64,000 bases of DNA from Apostichopus japonicus (lineage: Eukaryota > Echinodermata > Holothuroidea > Aspidochirotida > Stichopodidae). Position 1 is the first letter of the stretch, and each line of letters opens with the position of its first letter. Below are positions 38,401 to 46,279 of this stretch, in pieces. The notes beneath the pieces were generated by a model. The model did not search any database. It was given only the letters and a program-made list of their open reading frames with translations, and was not told the origin of the DNA. A program made the position numbers and the translations under genes. Location of the stretch: contig NC_092573.1 of the NCBI RefSeq assembly GCF_037975245.1, positions 10,138,001 to 10,202,000 of the forward strand. The letters run 5' to 3'.

Positions 38401-39446
38401 TTGATCTGTTTTAATATTTGAATACTATTTCTGGTATTAATAAACTACTACTTAAATGCTCATTTTTTAAATTTTTTTTTTATCAGATTGCTCATGTTAT
38501 TCAAGAAGTCCGCCATTTTCAACAGACACCTTACAGCATTGCTCCAAACGGAGTGGTAAGTACACAGTGTTAATACAGATTTCCAGATAAACACAGACAA
38601 GCAAATACTGTAGGTGCATATCTTTTCTGTGCAAAATAGTAACTTACAAAGTTATGTCAGAAGTAGCTGACCACAACATGAACATTTTTGGATCAGAGTT
38701 GGATCCAGGGAGGAGGTCCAAAGGCCCAGCCCCCCACCCCCCCTCAATTGAATTTTTGAAATAAAGGGTAGCTGCTAACATTATTTTGCTCAAGACAAGG
38801 TACATTGTGGAAACCTTTTAGCACAGTTTGTGTGTGGGTATGCCTTACTTTCTATCAACGTGTCCTTAAAGAAACCTTTTTTTGTTTGGTATCTACGGAT
38901 ACTTGTCTCTTCCAAGAAATCCTGGACAAATTATTTGAGATTTACCAAGGTTTTGAAAGACTGAAAGAAGTATTTTACAACATAGGTCATGAATCAGTCA
39001 TTTTCCAGTTCATTTTTTTTAATGTGGTCTTTAGTGGTGTGATTCACCCCTCCTCCACCTCACCCCCCCCCCCAACTCACAAGAAAGGGGGATTGAATCT
39101 GAATTATTCAATCAGAATATAAAAGTCACAAATATGAAGTCGCATGTATCCACAAAAACCTAGAATTCTTCAAGACTGTTGACTTGTACAACTAGAAACC
39201 CATAGGATAGGCAAACATATTAATGTTGTGATCGAGATGAGAGGTATGTCTTGCAAAAAAAACAGAAAGACATCAAATAAATAAACTCAGTATAACGATT
39301 CAAATGAAATTAATTTTTGGCTCTCAATTTACCAGGTGATCAGTTATTTGACCGATGTATCTTTGATCATGGATGATGACGAGATGTACGCCCTCTCTCT
39401 GGAGTTGGAACCGAGGCAATCGACAAGGCCTACCTCAAGTATTTGA
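3067..39446 (+). CDS. RASGRF: Ras-specific guanine nucleotide-releasing factor (RasGRF1/2 type), 3' part, 21 coding exons
   Basis: RasGRF proteins are Ca2+/calmodulin-responsive exchange factors acting on Ras (CDC25 domain) and Rac (DH domain) at the plasma membrane. Joining the exons listed separately gives 981 residues ending at a TGA (39444-39446), with every intron GT-AG and phases matching throughout. Domain order: most of DH (3067-13090), second PH (14245 to about 20240), REM first half (23766-24017), a Pro/Ser linker (25673-29125), REM second half (30009-31179), and CDC25 RasGEF (32712-39446). Diagnostic strings include [36 protein letters not shown] and [15 protein letters not shown], all close to vertebrate RASGRF1/2. 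The first PH, coiled coil, IQ motif and DH start are outside the window. The linker is Ser/Pro-rich with two PPTSP motifs, possible proline-directed kinase sites. It looks equally related to RASGRF1 and RASGRF2, so it is probably the pre-duplication single gene. Confidence 0.97.
3436..4681. repeat. 23-bp minisatellite, about 54 units
   Basis: Head-to-tail copies of TTTGTCCCTTAATGAGCACT plus AGA, with point variants (GAGTACT, GAGGACT, ATCTGTCCC, GCTCCTTTATG). Variant units recur in blocks, which suggests duplication of multi-unit segments. There are no spacers, so it is not CRISPR-like. It lies in the RASGRF intron after the first exon. Confidence 0.95.
4682..9524. other. Long RASGRF intron, no gene seen
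   Basis: AT-rich intron sequence. It includes a short TATGCCTGCATGTTATGTG repeat at about 6815-6920 (reading frames there are repeat artefacts). Two diverged copies of a segment containing the palindrome CATGAATATTCATG lie near 7480 and 7590. No exon-like frame with splice sites and RASGRF similarity was found. Confidence 0.65.
6815..6920. repeat. Short imperfect tandem repeat, about 20-23 bp unit
   Basis: Around five copies of a TATGCCTGCATGTTATGTGT-like unit. They generate two overlapping Cys/Tyr-rich reading frames that have no other coding support. Confidence 0.8.
9525..9718 (+). CDS. RASGRF: RASGRF exon 2 (DH domain)
   Basis: Acceptor TTCTTTAG, donor gtaact, phase 1 to 0. It reads [19 protein letters not shown] and ends [12 protein letters not shown]. 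This is one of the best conserved parts of the RasGRF DH domain. Confidence 0.97.
10318..10680. repeat. Two-copy tandem duplication, about 187 bp unit
   Basis: The segments at about 10318-10495 and 10505-10680 align along their length. Shared stretches include CTAACATTTAGCTTTTGCCT, AACACATTTTAGCAAC and AATCAGAAAGCATCTTTGAG. They lie inside an intron. Confidence 0.85.
11283..11393 (+). CDS. RASGRF: RASGRF exon 3 (DH domain)
   Basis: 37 codons, phase 0 to 0, donor gtaagt. Reads [20 protein letters not shown] then [10 protein letters not shown], the conserved C-terminal half of the DH domain. Confidence 0.97.
12973..13090 (+). CDS. RASGRF: RASGRF exon 4 (end of DH, DH-PH junction)
   Basis: Acceptor TTTTAG, donor gtaatc, phase 0 to 1. 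Reads [19 protein letters not shown] and [15 protein letters not shown], matching the DH-to-PH helix of RasGRF. Confidence 0.96.
13258..13362. repeat. CA/TA microsatellite next to a MITE
   Basis: ACACACAC followed by TATATA and TATTTATA runs, ending immediately before the target duplication of the hAT-like element at 13373. Confidence 0.9.
13373..14028. mobile_element. hAT-like MITE (family A copy 2), 656 bp
   Basis: CAAGGGCGGCGGAA and TTCCGCCGCCCTTG termini with a perfect 8-bp target duplication GTTGCGTG (13365-13372 and 14029-14036). It is highly similar to the copy at 1118-1763 over its whole length, including the core at about 13794-13836. It has inserted in the intron between the exons ending at 13090 and starting at 14245. 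Confidence 0.95.
14245..14414 (+). CDS. RASGRF: RASGRF exon 5 (second PH domain)
   Basis: Acceptor TTATTAG, donor gttagt, phase 1 to 0. Reads [10 protein letters not shown], then [17 protein letters not shown] and GGKLHLNK, the first strands of the second PH domain. Confidence 0.96.
14515..15420. repeat. 120-bp tandem repeat, about 6-7 copies
   Basis: Central copies are exactly 120 bp and nearly identical, for example the units starting near 14881, 15001 and 15121 with GAAACCCTGTTAATTGTCAT. Copies decay towards both edges. It lies in the intron between the exons at 14245 and 16141. Confidence 0.93.
15430..16140. other. Intron sequence, nothing further recognised
   Basis: AT-rich with a G-rich patch near 16030-16080. 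It ends in the acceptor TTAATAG used by the next exon. Confidence 0.6.
16141..16207 (+). CDS. RASGRF: RASGRF exon 6 (second PH domain)
   Basis: Phase 0 to 1, donor gtaaga. 22 codons reading [20 protein letters not shown]. It replaces the NGVISLIDCTLLEE segment of the vertebrate PH domain and is the least conserved PH exon. Confidence 0.88.
17640..17779 (+). CDS. RASGRF: RASGRF exon 7 (second PH domain)
   Basis: Acceptor ATTTTAG, donor gtgaga, phase 1 to 0. Reads [19 protein letters not shown] and [11 protein letters not shown]. The AAWTSDISQ end is the C-terminal PH helix shared with RASGRF1/2. Confidence 0.96.
18709..19240 (+). repeat. 48-bp tandem array, about 11 units (array 1)
   Basis: Unit: CACCAAACCTACACATCTCT, CCTACAGTGTACATATTGGT, GTTCTATT. 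Because 48 is divisible by 3, the array stays open in several frames and gives false proteins of 148-174 residues ([16 protein letters not shown] repeats). Each unit has a small hairpin TTGGTG...CACCAA and, on this strand, an acceptor-like TCTCTCCTACAG. The flanks resemble those of the array at 27295-28630, which lies in the opposite orientation. Confidence 0.95.
20198..20286 (+). CDS. RASGRF: RASGRF exon 8 (PH-REM linker)
   Basis: Acceptor ATCTGCAG, donor gtaagt, phase 0 to 2. Reads [11 protein letters not shown] and ends SVRLPHCI, matching the CVDNIRCNGLM segment after the PH domain. Confidence 0.92.
20400..20575. repeat. TA-rich microsatellite
   Basis: TATATA and ATATAGATAC runs directly after a RASGRF exon. 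The Tyr/Ile-only reading frames on both strands are artefacts of the dinucleotide repeat. Confidence 0.95.
20600..23765. other. RASGRF intron, no gene seen
   Basis: AT-rich intron. A segment near 22200-22262 (GAACTGACCAAATGGTCTCT, then AATCCAGCCAGATTAATCGA) resembles the duplicated segment at 36721-36955 and may be an old dispersed repeat. Nothing else is recognised. Confidence 0.55.
23766..24017 (+). CDS. RASGRF: RASGRF exon 9 (REM domain, first half)
   Basis: Acceptor TGTGGCAG, donor gtaaat, phase 2 to 2. 83 full codons including [35 protein letters not shown] and [15 protein letters not shown], the Ras exchanger motif (RasGEF_N). The vertebrate insert between the PH end and DIRFSK is much shorter here. 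Confidence 0.97.
25421..25491 (+). CDS. Candidate RASGRF cassette exon (uncertain)
   Basis: 71 nt with good splice signals (CATTTTGTAG acceptor, gtgagt donor), open in the RASGRF frame and encoding a basic stretch ([20 protein letters not shown]). It leaves phase 1, which does not fit the acceptor at 25673 but does fit an internal acceptor at 25705 (AAGTCCAG). Using both gives a continuous frame. It could instead be a chance pseudo-exon. Confidence 0.35.
25531..25612. repeat. Short GAGGTCAGTTTCC repeat
   Basis: About five imperfect copies of TTGAGGTCAGTTTCC in the last 150 bases of the intron before the exon at 25673. Confidence 0.85.
25673..25914 (+). CDS. RASGRF: RASGRF exon 10 (Pro/Ser-rich linker)
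   Basis: Acceptor TTTCTCAG, donor gtcagt, phase 2 to 1. Reads [26 protein letters not shown] and [14 protein letters not shown], then an acidic segment [12 protein letters not shown]. It corresponds to the KSPRATRKFSSPPP linker of vertebrate RASGRF, which lies between the two REM halves. An alternative acceptor at 25705 would remove the proline run. Confidence 0.88.
26001..26197 (-). mobile_element. SINE-2 copy, minus strand, head truncated
   Basis: Starts at the TATGTATGTATATTAGATCC tail and matches the 2155 and 52364 copies through GACTCGAAC. The sequence then departs before the A box. It forms an inverted pair with the copy at 26355-26519. Confidence 0.88.
26355..26519 (+). mobile_element. 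SINE-2 copy, plus strand, 5' truncated
   Basis: Begins inside the B box (CGAGTCACTCC) and runs to GGGAGGATCTAAAATACATAC, the same 3' end and tail as the other copies but in the opposite orientation. Complementary to 26001-26197 over about 160 bp. Confidence 0.88.
26700..26897 (+). CDS. RASGRF: RASGRF exon 11 (Pro/Ser-rich linker)
   Basis: Acceptor TAATCACAG, donor gtaaga, phase 1 to 1 (symmetrical, so it can be skipped in frame). Reads [20 protein letters not shown] and [19 protein letters not shown]. It repeats the TPPTSP motif of the previous exon and has several Ser/Thr-Pro sites. Confidence 0.9.
27295..28630 (-). repeat. 48-bp tandem array, about 28 units (array 2, inverted)
   Basis: The same 48-bp unit as at 18709-19240 but on the minus strand. 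Variants include TGTGTAGAAC in place of TGAATAGAAC and AAGAGAACATTA in blocks. It yields a 466-residue and a 280-residue false reading frame. Both flanks (27180-27294 and 28631-28760) resemble the flanks of array 1 when reverse-complemented. Confidence 0.96.
28886..29125 (+). CDS. RASGRF: RASGRF exon 12 (linker with conserved ATAGA motif)
   Basis: Acceptor GTTTACAG, phase 1 in. Reads [19 protein letters not shown], then [18 protein letters not shown]. The AFA-ATAGA string matches SAFAIATAGA in vertebrate RASGRF, which fixes the exon identity. Two donors keep the same phase: gtaagc at 29126 (chosen) and gtagga at 29102, the latter giving eight fewer residues. Confidence 0.9.
29689..29884. mobile_element. 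Possible hAT-like MITE with degenerate ends
   Basis: Starts CAGGGGCGGATCCAG, a common hAT end, and finishes CTGGATCCGTGCCTAG, its imperfect reverse complement. No target duplication is recognisable. The frame at 29761-29994 overlaps it and is probably not a gene. Confidence 0.5.
30009..30109 (+). CDS. RASGRF: RASGRF exon 13 (REM domain, second half)
   Basis: Acceptor TTCCACAG, donor gtttga, phase 1 to 0. Reads [13 protein letters not shown] then [17 protein letters not shown], matching ATNRVLNVLRHWVSKHSQ. Confidence 0.96.
31067..31179 (+). CDS. RASGRF: RASGRF exon 14 (REM domain, end)
   Basis: Acceptor CTCAAAAG, donor gttagt, phase 0 to 2. Reads [18 protein letters not shown] and [16 protein letters not shown]. 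The 0.9-kb intron before it is T-rich. Confidence 0.95.
32425..32570. repeat. About 62-bp tandem repeat, 2-3 copies
   Basis: Copies of TTTCAAGGCACAGTTGTTGT followed by CAAGCATACCCATTCCATTT. They lie in the intron just before the exon at 32712. The His/Phe-rich frame at 32359-32688 is a product of the repeat. Confidence 0.85.
32712..32882 (+). CDS. RASGRF: RASGRF exon 15 (REM-CDC25 linker, start of CDC25)
   Basis: Acceptor TTGTACAG, donor gtaagc, phase 2 to 2. Reads [20 protein letters not shown], then [20 protein letters not shown]. The [11 protein letters not shown] string is the first conserved helix of the CDC25 domain. Confidence 0.96.
32928..33118 (-). mobile_element. SINE-1 fragment, minus strand
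   Basis: The reverse complement matches the 45789-46171 copy from the GTTTGTG..GGAAGTCCCC region to the GTGTGACAAGTTACCAATGA end, with many substitutions. It is an old 5'-truncated copy starting 45 bp after a RASGRF exon. Confidence 0.78.
33533..33617 (+). CDS. RASGRF: RASGRF exon 16 (CDC25 RasGEF domain)
   Basis: Acceptor CTCCACAG, donor gtacgt, phase 2 to 0. Reads [19 protein letters not shown] and ends RRFNE, matching [20 protein letters not shown]. Confidence 0.96.
33960..34395 (+). mobile_element. 5'-truncated LINE 3' end with ATT tail
   Basis: The frame at 33964-34191 reads [40 protein letters not shown] and [10 protein letters not shown]. This is the C-terminal pattern of non-LTR retrotransposon reverse transcriptases (jockey/CR1/L2-like). 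The pattern continues in another frame after a one-base frameshift near 34188 and stops near 34274. A GCGCTTTACAAGAAC 3' end and an ATT microsatellite (34347-34395) follow. It is a dead copy in a RASGRF intron. Confidence 0.85.
34665..34862 (+). CDS. RASGRF: RASGRF exon 17 (CDC25 domain core)
   Basis: Acceptor TTAATTAG, donor gtaaga, 66 codons, phase 0 to 0. Contains [20 protein letters not shown] and [18 protein letters not shown], the conserved region 2 of Ras exchange domains that contacts Ras. Confidence 0.98.
36319..36398 (+). CDS. RASGRF: RASGRF exon 18 (CDC25 domain)
   Basis: Acceptor TCTGACAG, donor gtattt, phase 0 to 2. Reads [20 protein letters not shown], matching KLQKLVSSEGRFKNLRE. 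Confidence 0.97.
36721..36955. repeat. Two-copy tandem duplication, about 117 bp
   Basis: GCTTCTTAGGAGCTGACCTA, ATGGTCTCTCTGCTAG and GTCCAGCCACTTT recur in order in both halves. A more diverged relative may lie at 22200-22262. Confidence 0.85.
37042..37159 (+). CDS. RASGRF: RASGRF exon 19 (CDC25 domain, catalytic hairpin region)
   Basis: Acceptor TCTTTTAG, donor gtaggt, phase 2 to 0. Reads [19 protein letters not shown] and [10 protein letters not shown]. The [13 protein letters not shown] motif is the signature of the RasGEF domain next to the helical hairpin that opens the nucleotide site. Confidence 0.98.
38487..38555 (+). CDS. RASGRF: RASGRF exon 20 (CDC25 domain)
   Basis: Acceptor TTTATCAG, donor gtaagt, 23 codons, phase 0 to 0. 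Reads [18 protein letters not shown], matching ISHIIREIRQFQQTAYKI. Confidence 0.97.
39336..39446 (+). CDS. RASGRF: RASGRF last exon (C-terminus and stop)
   Basis: Acceptor TTTACCAG, phase 0 in. Reads [28 protein letters not shown], then a short tail STRPTSSI and TGA at 39444-39446. Vertebrate RASGRFs end just after SLRIEPKLP, so the tail is a few residues longer here. Confidence 0.96.
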   Translation: MISYLTDVSLIMDDDEMYALSLELEPRQSTRPTSSI

Positions 39447-39524
39447 AAGGCTTAAAACATGTCAATATCCAAACCGGATTGAAGATGTATGTTATAGCCG
39501 AAACAGAAGGTCTGAGGTCAGATG

Positions 39525-39832
39525 TATACACCTGATAGTACGTTGTGTCCTTGGGCAAGGCACTTTATCATCTCCATTGCCTCTCTTCACCCACGTGTAT
39601 AAATGGGGACTTGCGAGGTAACTTGTAAACATAGTTGACTGCACCGGTTTGTGACTGCACGGTATGGGAAGTCCCCCAGGGGACACGTAGATGTGGTGCA
39701 CTGTAGTGCCCCAGGAGGGGATTGATTGAATTGTGCACTTTTGGTGTGTGGGTGTGACAAGTTACCAATGACCAGGTGGTTAAGTTGTAAAGTTGTGTGC
39801 TTGGCCTCAAACAAGACTGTTAACCTTTAACT
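39525..39832 (+). mobile_element. SINE-1 copy in the RASGRF 3' region, head truncated
   Basis: Matches the 45789 copy from CGTTGTGTCCTTGGGCAAGG to CAAGACTGTTAACC. The tRNA-like A and B boxes are missing. It starts about 80 bp after the RASGRF stop codon, so it is likely transcribed as part of the 3' UTR. Confidence 0.85.
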
Positions 39833-40680
39833 TTATATGGCTAATTACAAGAATGTCAGTGGTAGATACAGTATCATCAACTATTAGGAAATCAAGGCCT
39901 GCAAATTTAGCTTAATGGAAGAAGTCAGTAGTCATATTTTTGGTTGAAAGGGAGTGAAGAGTAACAAATAGCCCAGTTGGATAATGAATGGTTCTTGTGG
40001 TTATTATGCACGGTTGAGACATTTAAATTCTTACAATGATGGAACTATTGTCATAAAAGTCGCAGTGGTGGTAAAAATAGTATCTATTTTCTACTTATTA
40101 AATTGCATCATGTTTATATTATACCAATTTATGTCGATGTTGTTGCCATGTTCCGAAAAATTTATGTAAATGATTCAATTCAAATGGGAAACTTTTAAGA
40201 TTTAAAAGAACACTTGTATTGAGGGAATGGACATTTTCCTTGCAAGTATAGTAGTCTACATTTTGTTTGTGAACCTTCATTTGGGTACAAAAGCAAGGTA
40301 TCAAACCACAGCGTGTTGTTGTGGTCTTTGGCAACAATTAATTTTTTGTGTGAGTTTTGTGTATACAATTAATCAACAGGGTTTATTCACTAAGTGTCAA
40401 TGAGTATTTCTGCCTTCAAATAACTGTTGTGAAAATTGTGGCATTAGTAGCTGGGAACTTTCTCTTTTGTACAGGCTCTTTATTTAGAGCAGAAGTGGAA
40501 AATCATAAAATGAATTTAAAAAAATGGAAGAAAGAGAGAAAGTTCAAAACAGTGTTTGTAGGAAATATTTAGTTACAGACCATTTTTGACCCTCCGTAGG
40601 AATTAGCAGATGTACCGTAGAAACTGGATTATCAAATTAATGATACTTGAGTGTTTTCTGTGATTGTTAGTGGACTGTTT

Positions 40681-40686
40681 AATAAA
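40681..40686 (+). terminator. Candidate RASGRF poly(A) signal
   Basis: First AATAAA found downstream of the RASGRF stop, 1.2 kb away. A variant ATTAAA lies earlier at 40097-40102. Which one is used cannot be told from sequence. Confidence 0.35.
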
Positions 40687-40904
40687 AGAGACCCTGACAC
40701 ATGTTTGGGGGTGGTGGGAGAGGATGACAAGAGTCAGAGGTAATGTTCCATGCGGTGCTGAAATTAACGCAAGTGGCGACACTTTGCGCACATAAAAATC
40801 ATTGCTGTATCAATTTTAAATGTTAAGTTATGCATTCTGAGACATACTTAGACTTTAAATTAGAGCTATAGGTCTAAATGCAATAACTACTTTTGAAATT
40901 TTGA

Positions 40905-41110
40905 GTGAGATTGAAAGGGGGTACGAACCACCCCCCCCCTCTTTTGAATGAGATTGAAAGGGGGTACGAACCCCCCACCCCACTCCCTCCCATGAACCAG
41001 TATCAGGTCATCAGGCCAGGAGGTTCATATTGAAGTTTTAAGTGAGATTGAAAGGGGGGTACAAACCCCTGCCCCCCCCCCCACAAACCAGTATCAGATC
41101 ATCAGGCCAG
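40905..41110. repeat. GAGATTGAAAGGGGGTACGA repeats
   Basis: Three copies of the GTGAGATTGAAAGGGGGTAC motif with C-rich stretches, two of them followed by CCAGTATCAGNTCATCAGGCC. Similar sequence borders the possible MITE at 29689-29884. Confidence 0.7.
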
Positions 41111-44100
41111 GAAGTTCATATTGATGATGCAGCATCAGCCCTACTTGCTGTAAGGTATTGAAATGTTGAGATTGTTGGCCATTTCTAAGATTAAGATGTT
41201 TCTGCACTCAATAGATGTTATGTGACAAAGATATGAATTCTTCAAATTGGTGACTTTCGACGAAATGAATTAAAAATACGTGGCAGCTGTTAAGCTAACG
41301 TCCAACTTTTTGTCACATTCAGGGATAAATTAACAACATGATTGTAAAAGGAAAAGTTAAAACTTTGGAGAAAGGTATGCTATGATGACATATTTATTAG
41401 GCAGAACACATGTAAACCTTTGAACACCTTTTGCAGAGTTTTCAACTACCAGTTTAAAGATTTCCTTCAATAAAAAGTTACAACAGCTGACACTGGAATA
41501 GAACCTCCCTGTAACAGGTATGAGCCTGGGTTAAAAAAAAAAAAAATTCACGGAACTTTGCAAAAATTGCGGTATAGGGTCCAGTTTGCGTATGCTACAG
41601 TGTGTTAGGATAATAGCTTTTGTCCCCGAGGTAGAAAAGAAATCGCTGATATTCCGCGAATTCTCGGAAAAAGCTCATGTCTGCTGTAAACAATGAAAAA
41701 TGAAAAATGACAATTCATGTTAAATTTCATCCAAATTTACAAAACAAAACCTGACATTTGAAAAGTGTGACCATTTTCCAATTCAGTTTCCAACCTACAG
41801 ACCGAAAAAATTGGGAAACCATCAGGTGGGGGGTGGGGGGGACAACATGGTTTAAAAGTAAGTGATGACCTTTGTGGAGTTGGAAGAAGTTTTTATATCC
41901 TACTTCCTGTATAGCATGGAAGTTAATAATATTTTCTCGTTTTGTTTTCTTCTAGATTTCCTAAAATCTCTTGTAAATAATGCAATGCATCAATATCTTA
42001 TATTTAAGTTGCTTCTGCAGATCAGCCTTTGTTTAATAACCTGTCCCTTGAAAGGTGCCAAAGACACGACAGATGAGAAAGGTAAATAATGTCATGGAAT
42101 GTATTTACTTAGAAACTACCCGATGGGCCATCATACCAGGGGAGTCCCCATCTGTTTCCAGGATTGGAGGGACAAAATTACTGATACAGGCCCGTCATAA
42201 AAATAACTGAACTTGATGATCATCAGGAGTATTCACGAATTGACACCTCCTTCTACAACTCAACCGCCCCCCTTCCCCCCTAACCTGTACATATTATGTT
42301 AATGTCAAGGAGAAGCAAATTAGTTGTATATATTCCAATAATTTCATGAATACGATAAAGTACAGTACTTATTTGTGAATAATAAAAGGAACAACTTGAG
42401 ACAGGCATTGTCAGTAGCACAATATGTGTCACTCTGGAACAAATTGTTTTTATAAGTGTTTATAGTGTCTACTGTTTTCTTTTTGCAACCACTAGCATTT
42501 GTTGAGGTAGGGAAACATCATACTTTACCCCCTGTTTAAACCATGGGGGGTGCGGGAGGGGCACTTGCCCCTCTGCCCACTAGGATTGGATGCCTGTTAG
42601 AAGAGCTGATTATATGGAATCATGTTATTTGTACAACTCTTCTTCAAAAGAATACATTTTATTGTTTCAGCATAAAATGTACTTTGACTAAGGAAAGAGG
42701 AACATGTTCCAGCGGAATTTTGCATTCAATTGGTCAAAAGTTATTTTTGAAGAAAAAAAAAAATTAAAGTTGTTACATTTTATACCAGAAGTTATGTCAT
42801 AGATTTACATTTACAAAGTGATTATTTTTTTTCTTCAAAACAAATATCACCAGTACACTTAAGAAAGTTAGACTATGTTTCCCTTTCATCAGTCAAATAT
42901 AAATTTACCCCCTACGCATCCTTTTGTACTAACATTATGACACCGAGGATTATGCGTAGATGTGTGGAAGCCATATGCTTGTTAGCTTACACTCAGTGGT
43001 GTGAAATCCGTTCAGGGTAGGGATAGGCAATACCAGAAGAAACCTGCTGAAAGTTTGAACTCTAGATTTTTGAGTCGAATCCTTAAGATTTTTCTATGAT
43101 TTATCAAACAAGTAACCAAGTTATACCCTGCACATCTTTGCTGGACTAGAATGGGAAGCATTTTTTTTCTCTTCCAATTTGTAACCTTTTACTCTCTTTT
43201 TGTATTATTATTATTAATCAAGTGCTTGAAATTGTTCAATTCAGTCATACATTAAATAAATAAACATCTTTTATGTTTGCACAATTAAGTGTGTCCTCGG
43301 CCATGTCTCGTGCACAAATGGTGGTGCAATATTCAAATGTTACATGTGCAATGCATTCCATGTATTTAACAATAATTGTTGTGGAGGTCCTTTTCTCTTG
43401 AATTTGATGTTTGTAATTGTGAATGTATGTATCACTGACACCAAAGGTCGGCGAGCCTTCAGCAATCGGGTCATATGTAGCCAGACCCCCCACACAACCT
43501 CATTTAAGAACAGCTGAAATGATGTTGATTGTGCACATTTTTAGCAACAACCAGAAGTGCAGTCCAGTCTTAGAGTGTCTGCCCAACAATCGTTAGGTCT
43601 CTGGTTTTTAGTCTCAGGTGAGTTGGTTTACTATGTGGGTTTGCCAATACTGAAATTTTCAACTGACTCCTAGGCAAAAGGTAGTTAGCAACCTGATAAT
43701 AAATTTAATGTAATTTGATTAACATTACTCTTGGTTCGTTCAGGCTGAAATTTGATACTAATTAAACCTGTATTTAAGACTGGTGCGATGATGTTACTTT
43801 GTAAACTATTCTTATGCGACAGCTGAAATTTTCTCATGTAACTATGAATTTCGTGTATTGACAGTGATTTTTTGTTTTCTCGCATGACTTCTGTAAAAAA
43901 CAAAGTATATTTAGTTTTTTTGTTTCCTTGCAAAAGAGAAAGAAAAAAAGAAGTATTCAGGGGACTAATTGTTAAGACATTAATTTCAATGTTTATAGAA
44001 TGTTCATTTATCTCGCCAGGTGCCTTTGTGTACGATGAAATGTTATGTAAAGTGGCATCCTTAAAGAAATAGTTTTAGCACAAGTATATATATATATATT

Positions 44101-45788
44101 ATCTATACATGGTTAGGGTATAATCAGACTGTCACTAGTGTATTATTTGTTAATGAAAAAATTTATCTTGAAATCTTGCCAATCATTTTCTTCAAGTATT
44201 TTAATCATTTTCTCTAGTAGCATGAACTTTAATTTAATAGCTATATTTCTTAACACTTTATTTCTTTCATTTTATTCAAAAATTATAATTTATTCTATAA
44301 ACTTACAAATCATATGGCTGCAAATTTAAAGAAAAAAAAGCACAGAAAAAGCTTACAAAGTGGTTTTGGCAAAGGAAAGTATGTAGATTTTCTAATAAAT
44401 TTTTAGCATGCATTAAATATAAAAGGTGTGTTTTTTTGTTTTGTCCATGAAGATACAATTTCGGTTCAGATGAAATTTGTGTGCCTCTTTCAGAAATCTC
44501 TACAGGAAGGGGTGGGTCAAAAATACGGCATTCCTGCAGGGTGGCAAAGCCTTCCAAATCAGACATTAAAGGTCCTTGATGGAATTTCTTGAACATAATA
44601 TTAAAAATTAACAAAAAATTGTGAGAGGTGTGTAAGGTTTCACTGCTATGTACAATAACCTTTATTTGTCAGGATCAAGAGCTCAATCGACTTCCTCGAC
44701 GAAAACTGAATATCTCCAGTTTTATTTACAAATGTGTTCGAGGGAAATTTGATTGGTTACTTTGCTAACTCCATAGTGAAGTATCTGTACTGCTCAAACA
44801 CTCGGTTTCTTAGTCCTGATCAAACAATGTCTCTTAGTGGCTTCTGTTACTTTTAATTAAAATAGTATTTAATTACACACAAATAATTTATCCCCTGTCA
44901 CTTTGGGAAATGCTATGCAAAATGGTACAATTGCTATGGCACAATTCCAAAGCTGTATAGCTTTTTTTTTTCAACACAGGAACCATAGTATTAATATACT
45001 TTATATGTGACAAAGTTCAGACCCACAAAATCTGAGCACTAAATTACACCCTGACACAGTCAATGTCTTGTTGATTCAGAGGGCCACATAATCCCCTCAA
45101 ACCTGTGTGTCTCACAAATTGTGATCCAACTGTTGCATCACTGCATGGACAGAGCTTATATGAGTTGCGTTTTACCATGGATGTTACTATAGAGTCTTGT
45201 TACTATCCACTGGCTGTACATACACATCAATGTTCTCTTTATGGCATTGTTAGTGGTCCATCAAAGCCAGGGGATTATCCCACTGGACAACTGAGAGAAC
45301 ACCAGATGGCCAAACTGTAAATCCGAGAGAGGCTTCAGATATAGTCCAATTCCATTTGACACGATTGAATTTCTCTCGAAGGTATCTGGTCACAGGCCTC
45401 ATATGCCTAAGAGGGTAAAAAGATTTAAAAAAAAAAAAAGGTCATTGCTTTTAGTGCCATTTGTTTAAAAACTAGGGTCTCTGGATTTTGGAAATAGTTT
45501 GGGGTCTGTGGTCCATGAAACTTTGTATTCAGTATGAGCAAAAAAGCAGGAGATGCATGATTGCAGTTTACTGACTTATGTAGGCTGTCAGGACTGTTGC
45601 AACAAGTCTGAAATTGCCATCCAGGGCAAGAAAACTCCAGCATTTTTCCTGACCCCCCCCCCATCATGGTGGTGCTAAGGTAGTTAGATGAAACTCCCTA
45701 TGTTAGAGGGTCCATAAACAATTTGTCATTGTCCCTAGGGAACTGTGGATGGGGAAAGGTTGAGAACCTAGGCTTCGATACGCCCTTT

Positions 45789-46171
45789 GAGGGCGTTGTG
45801 GTCAAGTGGTTAAGGCAGTGGACTTGTGATCTAAGGATTACAGGTTCGAGCCCTGGCCAGATCATTGCGTTGTGTCCTTGGGCAAGGCGCTTTATCTCCA
45901 TTGCCTCTCTTCACCCAGGTGTATAAATGGGAACCTGCGAGGTAACTTGTAAATATAGTTGCGTGCGCCGGTTTGTGGCTGCACCCTATGGGAAGTCCCC
46001 CGGGGGACACGTGGTTGTGGTGCACTGTGGTGCCCCAGGAGAGATTGTCTGAATTGTGCACACTTTGGTGTGTGTGTGTGACAAGTTACCAATGACCAGG
46101 GGTTAAGTTGTAAAGTCATGTGAGGAGGCATTAGCCTCATACAAGACTGTAAACCATCAATTAGAATTAGA
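45789..46171 (+). mobile_element. Full-length tRNA-derived SINE-1
   Basis: The tRNA-like head has an A box TGGTCAAGTGG (45799-45809) and a B box GGTTCGAGCCC (45843-45853). A TGTGTCCTTGGGCAAGGCGC core and a long body ending in an AGAATT tail follow. Two truncated relatives lie at 32928-33118 and 39525-39832. It is not a tRNA gene, because the 3' half of the acceptor stem is absent. Confidence 0.9.
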
Positions 46172-46211
46172 ATTAGATATTTATCGGCCATGCTGATCTT
46201 TCCTAGCACCA

Positions 46212-46217
46212 TTTATT
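46212..46217 (-). terminator. PMF1 poly(A) signal
   Basis: AATAAA on the minus strand, 63 nt past the PMF1 stop codon and just before the SINE-1 copy. Confidence 0.7.
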
Positions 46218-46279
46218 ATATAACAAAGTAACAAGATATTTTCTAAACAGACCTGTGCAAATATAGCATATTCTTAAGC

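Larger units (their letters stand above)
39833..45700. other. Intergenic space between convergent genes, no gene seen
   Basis: AT-rich sequence holding the end of the RASGRF transcript and several low-complexity patches. Short repeats of GAGATTGAAAGGGGGTACGA with C runs lie at about 40905-41110. Reading frames of 60-105 codons are scattered on both strands, without splice context or recognisable motifs. Confidence 0.6.
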
